From CAYTLQ01 sp964438715 (GTDB taxonomy: Bacteria > Bacteroidota > Ignavibacteria > Ignavibacteriales > Ignavibacteriaceae): DNA of 14,476 nucleotides. Position 1 is the first letter of the stretch. Every line of letters starts with the position of its first letter. Location of the stretch: NCBI GenBank assembly GCA_964438715.1, contig CAYTLQ010000246.1:1-14476 (forward strand), written 5' to 3'. Below the pieces are notes generated by a model, which had not been told where the DNA came from, made no database searches, and was given only the letters and a program-made list of their open reading frames with translations. A program made the position numbers and the translations under genes. Positions 1 through 7,422 of this stretch are shown here, piece after piece.

Positions 1-48
1 AAACAATACCTGTAAAACAAGTATTAGTTTCTTTACTACTTTCAACAA
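1..48 (-). CDS. N-terminus of a divergent gene, cut by the window edge (TTG start)
   Basis: Only the first 16 codons are visible. On the minus strand a strong Shine-Dalgarno AAGGAGGG (65 down to 58) is followed, 9 bases later, by TTG TTG at 48-43 and an open frame to the edge. The peptide reads (M)LKVVKKLILVLQVLF, a positively charged start followed by a hydrophobic stretch. That suits a signal peptide or first membrane segment of an exported protein. A promoter-like pair lies at 94-122 on the same strand. No ATG or GTG is available near the ribosome-binding site, so a TTG start has to be assumed; the second TTG (45-43) is equally possible. The function cannot be judged from this fragment. 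Confidence 0.45.
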   Translation of the reverse strand, partial: MLKVVKKLILVLQVLF

Positions 49-93
49 GTTAAGGTGCCCTCCTTAATTTGTATTCTATTAAATTAAAATCTA

Positions 94-122
94 ATTTAAG
101 CGAATTTTTTTAATTATTTCAA
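94..122 (-). promoter_or_regulatory. Possible sigma70-type promoter for the left-edge minus-strand gene
   Basis: Read on the minus strand, TTGAAA (122-117, five of six matches to the -35 consensus) is followed after 17 bases by TTAAAT (99-94, four of six matches to the -10 consensus). Transcription would start near 87, giving a leader of about 40 bases before the TTG start at 48. The region is very AT-rich, so a chance match is quite possible. Confidence 0.3.
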
Positions 123-140
123 GGAAATCCTAAATATTGA

Positions 141-163
141 AAAAAAAAATAACCCAAAGGTTA
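141..163 (-). terminator. Terminator-like hairpin (minus strand) in the divergent leader region
   Basis: On the minus strand TAACC, a TTTG loop and GGTTA are followed directly by nine T residues (149-141), the layout of an intrinsic terminator. The core stem is only 5 bp, extendable by weak A-T and G-U pairs. No minus-strand gene is visible immediately upstream (164-442), so what it would terminate is unclear. It might stop antisense transcription running toward the left-edge gene, or be chance in an AT-rich stretch. Confidence 0.25.
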
Positions 164-442
164 CTTAAATCATCTACCTTAAATATTTACTAAAAAAGGT
201 CTGGTAAAAGGTTAAAATATCCTATCGGCCCTGGTTTGTGATTTTGGGCACTATTCTCACCTTAATCAGCATTTATGGTATTACAGCACATCCAAATCGA
301 TATTTCTTGTATAGCTTGTGTACGGAAAAGAGAATGTTTACTTTTCAAAAAGGATTTTTTATCTTTTAGAAAAGAGTATTGGGTAATAAAATTTCCTGGT
401 AGAAAGAGAACAAATAACTAAAATAAAATATAAGAGGATACT
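164..442. other. Non-coding leader region upstream of the envelope cluster
   Basis: No convincing gene is present here. It is the upstream and leader region of the plus-strand cluster that starts at 443. The only clear structure is an inverted repeat at 341-374, listed separately. No good -35/-10 pair was found by eye on the plus strand. An ATG-initiated 48-codon frame at 275-421 lacks a ribosome-binding site and was not accepted. Confidence 0.5.
341..374 (+). repeat. Imperfect inverted repeat (hairpin) upstream of the 364-aa gene
   Basis: Left arm CTTTTCAAAAAGGAT (341-355) pairs with ATCTTTTAGAAAAG (361-374) across five T residues. There is one mismatch and one extra base over about 14 pairs. 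It ends 68 bases before the ATG at 443, so it could be a 5'-leader hairpin or a dyad operator. The arms are A/T-rich, which raises the chance of coincidence, but the length of the match is unusual. Confidence 0.4.
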
Positions 443-1537
443 ATGAAGAGAGCGCTTATAACAATGTTAATGCTGTTAAGTTTGTCGGGCTTGGTTTATG
501 CTCAGCCGGTAAGTATGACATTGACCGTTAAAGACCCCCTGCCGGAAATTGACCTTTCCACAATAATCATTGGTCAAGAATTGATAAATTCGGACCTCAT
601 CTTTACTCTGAACATTGTTCCTATTGGTCTTGAAGTTGTTCTGAAAGGTGAATTGCTGTGGAAAGATGTTGGGTCAAATAATTTCATTCAGATTGCAGAA
701 TTCCGTACACGCACATTCCGCTCCAGAACTATTACAAATCAAAATCTGGGTAACGATATTAAAATTGATTACCATAATGAAAATATGGATATTATTCAAA
801 CTCTCCGCCGAAAAGGAAAGCCGACAGGAGAATTTCAACTTTATCTTTCATTATGGAATGAGACAGGAACTGTATTATTAACGAACGCAAATCCTTATCC
901 GTATTCAATGCGTTTCACGAACCCCACACAGACTCTTACTCTTCTTACTCCTGTTGATACGGAACCGTTGGAATTTTCAATGCCTATTTTTACCTCATGG
1001 ACACAGGTACCTGAAGTGAATCAATTTCTCGCTCAGGGAGCTCATTATCTTATTAATGCAAATGTCGTTGGTCAAAATGAATCAAATGAAAATGCATTAC
1101 AACGGGATGATAGGATTGTTAAAAATTACAGAGTCCCAAATGCCGAATTGAACATTAACGATTTAAAGACAGTTTTTTCAAGAACTTGGGTTCCCGGATC
1201 TCAACCTGCTAAATTTGCTATTCAAGTAAAAGCTGTTATTCCCGGTATTGAGGAACCTATCTCATCATCCATTGAAAACTTTTATATCAGACCGGTAAAT
1301 TCAGCAAATTTTTCTGCTATAAATACACAATTACAGACCGTTCTTCAAAATAACTTATCATTGCTTCCACCTGCAGTGGTTAATGCTTTACTTACCGGTC
1401 AGTTAAATATTGAAGGATTTAGAGATGGTAATGGTAATCCATTACCTGAAACTATGGTATTACAGTTAATGAACCAGATTGCTCAGGCAATGTTAGCGAA
1501 CCCGGAATTAGTAACAATCACTTTCGAACAAAACTGA
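443..1537 (+). CDS. Secreted protein of unknown function, first gene of the FecR pair
   Basis: This 364-aa protein is not recognised. A clear Sec signal peptide (residues 1-20: charged MKR, hydrophobic core, cleavage after VYA before Q21) sends it to the periplasm or beyond. There is no later hydrophobic segment, so it is soluble or surface-exposed. The body is rich in beta-forming residues. The stretch around residues 165-190 (LLTPVDTEPL, then MPIFTSWTQV) resembles the 'P-x-F-x-W' strand pattern of Ig/fibronectin-like domains; this is an inference. The C-terminus (about 300-360) is more helical, with NLSLLPPAVVNALLTGQL and MNQIAQAMLANPEL. The ATG at 443 has GAGG 5 bases upstream. The FecR gene follows 19 bases after the stop, so the two are probably co-transcribed. 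A role as a partner of the FecR protein is a guess from position only. Confidence 0.85.
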   Translation: MKRALITMLMLLSLSGLVYAQPVSMTLTVKDPLPEIDLSTIIIGQELINSDLIFTLNIVPIGLEVVLKGELLWKDVGSNNFIQIAEFRTRTFRSRTITNQNLGNDIKIDYHNENMDIIQTLRRKGKPTGEFQLYLSLWNETGTVLLTNANPYPYSMRFTNPTQTLTLLTPVDTEPLEFSMPIFTSWTQVPEVNQFLAQGAHYLINANVVGQNESNENALQRDDRIVKNYRVPNAELNINDLKTVFSRTWVPGSQPAKFAIQVKAVIPGIEEPISSSIENFYIRPVNSANFSAINTQLQTVLQNNLSLLPPAVVNALLTGQLNIEGFRDGNGNPLPETMVLQLMNQIAQAMLANPELVTITFEQN

Positions 1538-1556
1538 TTTTGATGGAGATAGAAAT

Positions 1557-2246
1557 ATGAAAAAGTTTTTAGCAATAATTTTATTGATCTCATTTATCTT
1601 TTCATCGGGCACTCTGATGGCGGGAGATAAACCAAAAGCAGATTCCCCTGTGGCAGTATTAATGAAAGTCGTTAAAGAAGTAACATTAAAGAAGGAAAAT
1701 AAAGATTGGACTGAAGCAAAGACCGGTGTGCCGCTTTTAACGAACGATGAAATTAAAACTGGTCCTAAATCTTTGGCTATGATTAAATTCACCGATAATT
1801 CAATTGTAAGAGTTAGAGAAAACTCTAACCTGAAAATTTATGCTGATAAGAAAAATCAGGCACTCTCAAAAAATGTATATATGGACAAAGGGAAACTTGG
1901 CGCTGAAATCAGTAAACAGGAAAACGACGAGTTCAAGTTCTCAACTCCGACAATGGTGGCGTCTATCCGTGGGACAACTATTGCAATTGAAACTGATGAT
2001 ACTTCTACCACACTGGTTTGTAACACCGGTGAAGTTGGTATCGAAGCGACACAGGGGCTAAAAGAAAATGCTACTATTAATGGTGGACAGTATGCTAACA
2101 TTAATTCTAATGGACAGATTATTACCGGAAATAACGGAACACAGCAGAATAATCTGTATAACAGCACTACATCGGTTAACACACGAAAACTAAAAATTGT
2201 GACGAATCAGGGTACTATTATTATCGAGTATCCAGTAAATGACTGA
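1557..2246 (+). CDS. Periplasmic FecR-domain protein
   Basis: This 229-aa exported protein has a signal peptide (residues 1-22, cleavage near LMA-GDK). A FecR domain spans about residues 34-165. The family signature is clear: a charged repeat start, 'VPLLTNDEIKTG' (58-69), 'SLAMIKFTDNSIVRVRENS' (72-90), then 'FSTPTMVASIRGTTIAIE' (128-145) and a terminal 'NTGEVGI' turn. Unlike the classical FecR anti-sigma regulator there is no cytoplasmic sigma-binding N-terminus and no membrane anchor after signal cleavage. It is therefore a free-standing periplasmic ligand- or surface-binding module rather than a sigma-factor regulator. A low-complexity N/G/T/Q-rich tail (170-205) precedes a final beta-rich strand. 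GGAG lies 8 bases before the ATG. The gene is followed by a strong terminator. Stand-alone FecR proteins commonly sit beside CHASE2 proteins, as here, which suggests signalling. Confidence 0.88.
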   Translation: MKKFLAIILLISFIFSSGTLMAGDKPKADSPVAVLMKVVKEVTLKKENKDWTEAKTGVPLLTNDEIKTGPKSLAMIKFTDNSIVRVRENSNLKIYADKKNQALSKNVYMDKGKLGAEISKQENDEFKFSTPTMVASIRGTTIAIETDDTSTTLVCNTGEVGIEATQGLKENATINGGQYANINSNGQIITGNNGTQQNNLYNSTTSVNTRKLKIVTNQGTIIIEYPVND

Positions 2247-2267
2247 TAATGATTTGTAAAATTATTT

Positions 2268-2302
2268 TAACCCCCGAACTCACTTCGGGGGTTATTTTTT
2301 TT
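2268..2302 (+). terminator. Strong intrinsic terminator after the FecR gene
   Basis: An 11-bp perfect stem (TAACCCCCGAA at 2268-2278 with TTCGGGGGTTA at 2284-2294), loop CTCAC, is followed by eight T residues (2295-2302). It starts 21 bases after the FecR stop codon and should end the first transcription unit. The barrel and cyclase genes would then need their own promoter in 2303-2403, or depend on readthrough. A TATACT at 2354-2359 is a possible -10 element, but the -35 hexamer at 17 bases (TTTTCG) is poor. Confidence 0.92.
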
Positions 2303-2403
2303 ATAACTTATATTTATATTGTTCTTCAATTTTTCGCCGATTCGTTACAGCTCTATACTTTTTAAGTATTATTAAGTTTTTAAACTTTCTTCGGAGTTAT
2401 TCT

Positions 2404-4812
2404 ATGAGACACATTGCTTCTCTTTACATTTTTTTAATTCTCATATTATCTGCCGTCTTTTTAGGTACAGAAACGATATATGCTCAGATGAGCAATGTTG
2501 TTTCTAAAGTAACCTATACCGAGCCGAAGGAAGGTGATAATTTGTATATAGGACTTGAATTCTTTCAGTCAGTTGCAATATCGCAGGCTGTTCTCTACTA
2601 TAAGCCCTTTGGTGAGAATGAGTACAAATCTATTGATATAACAATCAGTGGTTACTCGGGAGAAGTTACAATCCCTGCTGAGGATGTAAATCTTCCTTCA
2701 CTTGATGTTTACTTCTTTTTTAAGCTCTCCGAAACATCATCAGAGACATACCCTTTCGGTGCCCCAGATAATGCGACGCCATTGCAGATTCAGGTAAAAC
2801 CGAAATCACAAAAAGATAAAGAGGCAATTCTTCTCAGTCCGGAACCTGGTCGAGCGGTTCCTGAAAGTGAATTTTTTGTTTCTGTTTCATTACTTCGTGC
2901 ATCTACTTCTGTGGACAAAGCTGCAACAAAAATTTACATTGATGGTCAGGATTTTACACAATATGCAGTGTTCGCCGAAGATCTGATTTTACTTTATCCG
3001 GATAATGCTACAGGATTTGAAGCAAGAGGTCAGCATACTGTTAAAATTGAATTATATGATTACTCCAAACAACCATATCATTCCATCGAAGCATCATTCA
3101 ATGTCATCTCCGATGCAATGGCAGAAGAGAAAGAATCCGGCTTTATTTATTCGGGAACGCTCACCGGTGAAAGTCGAAATGAGAATTTTGGCGGAGTTAA
3201 TACCTGGTATAACAATATTTCGCTAACTGCAAACGGTACCTATCAATCATGGTCTATGGATACCAGAATATATGTTACCTCAGAGGAGAAAAAATACCGT
3301 CAACCAAATAACCGCTATTCTCTCACTTTGCTTTCTGACTGGCTCGAAATTAATGTAGGTGACCACACACCCGCTTACCCCTCCCTTGTAATGAACGGTA
3401 AGCGTGTACGAGGATTTTCGGGTGAAGTCAGTCTGGGGTTTTTTAATCTGAAAACTACAATGGGCGAAGTTACCCGTGCAATTGAAGGCAAAGTTAGTCA
3501 ATTTATTGCCGCAACCGATCCGCTTGCGTTGGGTACAAATGTGATTAAAGTTGACTCCATCAAATATGGCTTACCATTAGCAATTGCCAGTGAGATTGGA
3601 ACATACAAAAGAAATATTTTTACTCTCCGTCCATCATTTGGAAGAGGAGAAAATTTCCGGCTTGGATTTACATACCTTCATGCAAAAGACGATATCGCCT
3701 CAATTGATTTTGGTAATAAACCACAGGAAAATGTCGTTGTGGGCAGTGATATGTTGATTGCTTTTGATGATCAGAAAGTCATGCTTACGGGACAAGCCGC
3801 CTTCTCTGTATTCAATACCGATATTTCCACCGGAACATTTTCAGATGAAGATCTTGAAACTTTTATTAAAAACTTAGACTCTACTCTGGATGTGGAAACA
3901 ATCAAAAAAATAAAAAATCAGGCTTCCAAGATTATTACAATCAATGAAGGTTTAAAGCCATGGAACCCCGAAGAACTGCCTACCTTTGGCGCTGAGGGTG
4001 CATTCTCACTAAATTATTTTGGGAATTACTTTCGCACAAGTTATATCTATCGTGGAAATGAGTTTCAGTCATTTGGTAATACATTTATTCGTCAGGATGT
4101 CGCAGGGATAAATGTTTTTGACCGGATTCGTCTTTTAGAAAATAAATTGTTCATTTCTGGTAGTTACGAGGATTTAAAGGATAACCTGCAGGAAACCAAG
4201 TTTTATACGACTTCTTATAAAACAATTAATGGATCTGTATCCTATTTCCCTCGTACCAATTTCCCCAATATTCTCTTTAGTTTTGCACAATACAATAACG
4301 AAAATAACGCCATCGCCGGTGACTCAGCTAAAATTGAGGATATTACAAACCGGTTTTTAATACAACTCGGTTACGATTTCTTCTATTTCTATAATCAGCA
4401 GGCATCACTCAGTGTTTCAGTGTCCGACAGGCAGGATAACAGTGTTTATAAACAGAATGCAAATAGTTTTTCGCTTAATCTCGGCGTTGGCACAACATGG
4501 AACGATGAGTTAATGACCAATGTAACATTAATCTATAGTGCCAGTGAAGTTGTTACAACTACCACAAATTATTTCAGTATTTCTCTTGGAGCAAGAAAAT
4601 ATTTGATGGATAGGAAACTGATTATTTTCGGTTCGATCAATCCAAGTTTTGGTGATTACAACCGCACATATTTTGATGCAAATGCACAGTACCAGGTATT
4701 ACGAAATTTCAGTGTTCAGGCTTTCTTCCGCTATTTTATTAACAGTTCTACAACATCTATCGCCGCCACAAACGATGTTGTCTTTGGTTTGAATACCCGC
4801 TTTAACTGGTAA
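2404..4812 (+). CDS. Large surface/outer-membrane protein: Ig-like domains plus predicted beta-barrel
   Basis: An 802-aa exported protein with a signal peptide (1-27, cleavage after IYA before Q28). Residues about 30-235 look like two Ig-like beta-sandwich domains; the second begins near 'LLSPEPGRAVPE' and contains 'KIYIDGQDFT' and 'QHTVKIELYD'. From about residue 246 the sequence becomes a long series of alternating hydrophobic/polar strands with aromatic girdles ('NNISLTANGTYQSW', 'RYSLTLLSDWLEINVGD', 'SFSLNLGVGTTW', 'YFSISLGARKYL'). It ends in '...FGLNTRFNW'. A terminal aromatic residue after an amphipathic strand is the usual outer-membrane insertion signal, so a beta-barrel is inferred. 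No TonB box or plug domain is evident, and no enzymatic motif was seen. The ATG has GGAG 7 bases upstream. The stop lies 4 bases before the cyclase start, implying co-translation. Function unknown; porin, surface receptor or structural roles are all open. Confidence 0.85.
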   Translation: MRHIASLYIFLILILSAVFLGTETIYAQMSNVVSKVTYTEPKEGDNLYIGLEFFQSVAISQAVLYYKPFGENEYKSIDITISGYSGEVTIPAEDVNLPSLDVYFFFKLSETSSETYPFGAPDNATPLQIQVKPKSQKDKEAILLSPEPGRAVPESEFFVSVSLLRASTSVDKAATKIYIDGQDFTQYAVFAEDLILLYPDNATGFEARGQHTVKIELYDYSKQPYHSIEASFNVISDAMAEEKESGFIYSGTLTGESRNENFGGVNTWYNNISLTANGTYQSWSMDTRIYVTSEEKKYRQPNNRYSLTLLSDWLEINVGDHTPAYPSLVMNGKRVRGFSGEVSLGFFNLKTTMGEVTRAIEGKVSQFIAATDPLALGTNVIKVDSIKYGLPLAIASEIGTYKRNIFTLRPSFGRGENFRLGFTYLHAKDDIASIDFGNKPQENVVVGSDMLIAFDDQKVMLTGQAAFSVFNTDISTGTFSDEDLETFIKNLDSTLDVETIKKIKNQASKIITINEGLKPWNPEELPTFGAEGAFSLNYFGNYFRTSYIYRGNEFQSFGNTFIRQDVAGINVFDRIRLLENKLFISGSYEDLKDNLQETKFYTTSYKTINGSVSYFPRTNFPNILFSFAQYNNENNAIAGDSAKIEDITNRFLIQLGYDFFYFYNQQASLSVSVSDRQDNSVYKQNANSFSLNLGVGTTWNDELMTNVTLIYSASEVVTTTTNYFSISLGARKYLMDRKLIIFGSINPSFGDYNRTYFDANAQYQVLRNFSVQAFFRYFINSSTTSIAATNDVVFGLNTRFNW

Positions 4813-4816
4813 TTAA

Positions 4817-7012
4817 ATGAAAACTTCTCACTCGGGTCGTGCCTGGCTTGTTAAGTCAGGCATTGCCCTGGCTCTCGCGGTAATTACAATTATCCTTACA
4901 CAGGAATTTTTCTTCACTCTTGGCCCTCTTAAAGAACTCGAGCAAAATCACATAGACGAGCGGTTCAGAGAGCGTGGACCTCGTGATATTAAAGATAGCG
5001 CTGATGTAATTATTCTCGAAATTACACAAAACACTTATGATGGTATCCCCGCCGACTGGCCCTGGCCACGAAGTGTTTATGCGAAAGTTTTAGATAATCT
5101 CAACAAAGCCGGAGTGCGTGCAATTGGTATAGACCTTGTTATGTCAACACCCGATCAGCAGTCTCCTGCTAATGATACTCTCGTTATGGATATTATCCGC
5201 AAATATAAAAACATTATTGTGGGAGGAAAAGTACCAAGAACTGAGGGGACAAATTATCTGATTACCCGACAGCACGAAAATTACAGCAGTGTATATTTTG
5301 AAGCTGATAGTTCTATTGGAATTGTTGAAGTCCAATCGGATCAGGACGGTGTTATACGAAGGTATCTACCGTTTATGTATGCACCTTCTACCGATAAGTT
5401 TGTACCGTCTTTTGCGTATGCTGTACTCAATAAATATTATAATAAATCAAGTCTGCATATCGCCAAAAATACTCCTGATTATTTTCTTTTTGACCAGCAC
5501 AAAATTCCTAAATTTGACAGAGTATCAATGCTCGTCAATTATTATGGGCCTAGTCGTACATTTAAGCACCATGATTTCATTGATGTTCTCGATGATGCCG
5601 AATTTAAAACAAAAGATGAAATTGAACTTGAAACAGATATAAACACCTGGGACGACCCTGATGTAGGGTTATTATATTCCGGAGAATTTAAGGATAAGAT
5701 TGTTCTCATCGGTTCTACAATGCCGGAGGATAAAGATATTCTTCCCATATCTTTCTCTCTCGGAACCCAAAAAGGCGATAATTTAATCAACGGGGTAGAA
5801 ATACACGCCAATGCAATTCAAAATATTATTTGGGATGATTTCCTTATTAAAGAGCCTTTGTGGATGGAATTACTTGTTGTAGTTCTTCTTACTTTCCTCT
5901 CTTTTTTCCTCAGCTCATTTCTAAAGGAAATAAAAACCAAAATCGGACTACTGATTGAATTTGCAAATATGCTTCTGATCGCCGGTTTCATTCTTGCTAT
6001 AAGGGAGTTATCGTTTTACCTCTTCGAAGCTCATTCATTTCTCATAGTTATTATTAGTTCGAATATTGCAATTGTCCTGGGTTATGTTGGAGCAACAGGT
6101 TACCATTTTATTACAGAACGCCGACAAAAAGGTATGATAAAGGGAATGTTTAGTCAGTATGTTAACTCCACGATAGTTGATGAGTTGATAATGGACCCTG
6201 ACAAACTTCAGCTTGGCGGTCAGAGGATGAATCTTACAGTATTCTTTAGCGATATCGCTGGTTTTTCTACATTTTCAGAAAATAAAGAACCTGAAGATCT
6301 TGTGAGTTTTCTTAACGAATACCTGAGTGCGATGACAAAATGCGTATTCGATTCAAAAGGGACACTTGACAAATATATTGGTGACGCTGTAATGGCTTTT
6401 TGGGGAGCGCCAATACCTCTTCCCGATCATCCACATTGGGCTTGCCGAAGCGCTCTCGAGATGCAAAAAGTTGTAGCTGAATTGAATATAAAATGGAAAG
6501 CTGAAGGTCAACCACATATCACTTCCCGAATGGGAATCAATACAGGCGATATGGTCGTTGGTAATGTTGGAGGCAAACAACGATTCGATTATACGGTAAT
6601 GGGAGACAATGTAAACCTTGGTTCACGCCTCGAAGGAGCAAACAAGGAATACGGTACATTAATTATGATTTCCGAAACTACCTATGAAGCTGTTTATAAC
6701 GATTTCCTCACGCGCGAATTAGATTATCTCGTTGTGAAAGGGAAAACCAAACCCATTAAAGTTTACGAGCTTATAGGATATAAAACTGATACATTCCCTG
6801 CCGCAAAATTAGATAGTATTGATAAATATACACAAGGTTTACATCTCTACCGTCAGCAGGAGTTCCATAGGGCTATTGAACTATTCAATCAGGCAATCGA
6901 AATATTCCCCGACGAATATACATCGAAAGTTTATATTAAAAGGTGTAAACATTACATAGAAGAACCACCCGGTCCGGATTGGGACGGTGTTTTCATAATG
7001 AAGACAAAATAG
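4817..7012 (+). CDS. CHASE2-domain class III adenylate/guanylate cyclase, membrane-bound
   Basis: A 731-aa inner-membrane sensor that should make cAMP (or cGMP) in the cytoplasm. Order: transmembrane helix (about 12-33); periplasmic CHASE2 sensor (about 60-345) with family marks WPWPR (81-85), GIDL with D106, VLIGST near 296 and GVEIHAN (326-332); three transmembrane helices (about 350-371, 375-402, 408-432); class III catalytic domain (about 470-640). Catalytic residues all appear present: metal-binding D479 (FSDIAGF) and D523 (YIGDAV), adenine-selecting K519 and T593 (FDYT), and transition-state N600 and R604 (VNLGSRLEG). K plus T suggests ATP as substrate. A single TPR-like helix pair (about 667-714) and a conserved-looking WDGV tail (722-725) follow. 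Translation is probably coupled to the barrel gene: the gap is 4 bases and the Shine-Dalgarno is poor. The signal sensed is unknown; the neighbouring FecR and barrel proteins are candidate partners. Confidence 0.93.
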   Translation: MKTSHSGRAWLVKSGIALALAVITIILTQEFFFTLGPLKELEQNHIDERFRERGPRDIKDSADVIILEITQNTYDGIPADWPWPRSVYAKVLDNLNKAGVRAIGIDLVMSTPDQQSPANDTLVMDIIRKYKNIIVGGKVPRTEGTNYLITRQHENYSSVYFEADSSIGIVEVQSDQDGVIRRYLPFMYAPSTDKFVPSFAYAVLNKYYNKSSLHIAKNTPDYFLFDQHKIPKFDRVSMLVNYYGPSRTFKHHDFIDVLDDAEFKTKDEIELETDINTWDDPDVGLLYSGEFKDKIVLIGSTMPEDKDILPISFSLGTQKGDNLINGVEIHANAIQNIIWDDFLIKEPLWMELLVVVLLTFLSFFLSSFLKEIKTKIGLLIEFANMLLIAGFILAIRELSFYLFEAHSFLIVIISSNIAIVLGYVGATGYHFITERRQKGMIKGMFSQYVNSTIVDELIMDPDKLQLGGQRMNLTVFFSDIAGFSTFSENKEPEDLVSFLNEYLSAMTKCVFDSKGTLDKYIGDAVMAFWGAPIPLPDHPHWACRSALEMQKVVAELNIKWKAEGQPHITSRMGINTGDMVVGNVGGKQRFDYTVMGDNVNLGSRLEGANKEYGTLIMISETTYEAVYNDFLTRELDYLVVKGKTKPIKVYELIGYKTDTFPAAKLDSIDKYTQGLHLYRQQEFHRAIELFNQAIEIFPDEYTSKVYIKRCKHYIEEPPGPDWDGVFIMKTK

Positions 7013-7372
7013 TTTTCATCCTCCGGAATAGATTATTGTCTTAATTGGTGATTTTCTTCATCTGTTGACCATTTTATCTAAATATTTTGTTATGTTCTTG
7101 TGATACTGAAATATTATTCATCAGGTTTTCATTTATCATTTGCTGCATACCATTGATTGAACTATTTTATCCGCACAGGGATTATTTCTCCACCATAAGT
7201 GCTTTTGCTACTCAAAAACTCAAAAAGTTGAAAATTTTATAGTATAATTTTCTGGCAATAATAAAAAACTCCTTAGGCGTAATATTTATATTGATACATC
7301 TCTCAGGTTGAAAGATGAGCAATGTAATTTCCGGATGGAAGATATGTCTTCTCAAAAAACCGGCTTTATTTC
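7013..7372. other. Intergenic region between convergent cyclase and lpd genes
   Basis: No gene with a ribosome-binding site or recognisable product was found. The stretch is AT-rich. It holds a TATAAT at 7243-7248 without a correctly spaced -35 element (the nearest TTGAAA, 7228-7233, is only 9 bases away) and a tandem ACTCAAAA pair (7210-7225). If the TATAAT were active, a short RNA of about 150 bases ending at the terminator at 7384-7408 would result; this is speculative. Confidence 0.5.
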
Positions 7373-7408
7373 AAAAAAAAAAACCGCCAATAGTTGGCGG
7401 TTTTTTTT
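7373..7408. terminator. Bidirectional intrinsic terminator shared by the cyclase and pyruvate dehydrogenase operons
   Basis: CCGCCAA (7384-7390) pairs with TTGGCGG (7394-7400) around a TAG loop. Eleven A residues lie to the left and eight T residues to the right, so the hairpin reads as stem plus U-tract on both strands. The A/T runs can also extend the stem. It lies 14 bases beyond the lpd stop codon and is the only evident terminator for the plus-strand cyclase transcript, about 370 bases after that gene. Confidence 0.92.
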
Positions 7409-7422
7409 GAACGGTTTTTGTT

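Noticed and set aside
275..421. 48-codon ATG frame with a CxxC and a third Cys upstream of the secreted protein gene
   Set aside because: No Shine-Dalgarno before the ATG, the frame overlaps the 341-374 hairpin, and composition follows the AT-rich background. It would need conservation evidence.
1557..2246. Interpretation of the FecR protein as an anti-sigma regulator with a nearby ECF sigma factor
   Set aside because: There is no cytoplasmic N-terminal region or internal transmembrane helix, and no sigma-factor gene is in the window.
7228..7248. TTGAAA and TATAAT pair as a promoter for a small RNA
   Set aside because: The spacer is 9 bases instead of about 17, and no other -35 fits. The TATAAT alone is expected by chance in this AT-rich gap.
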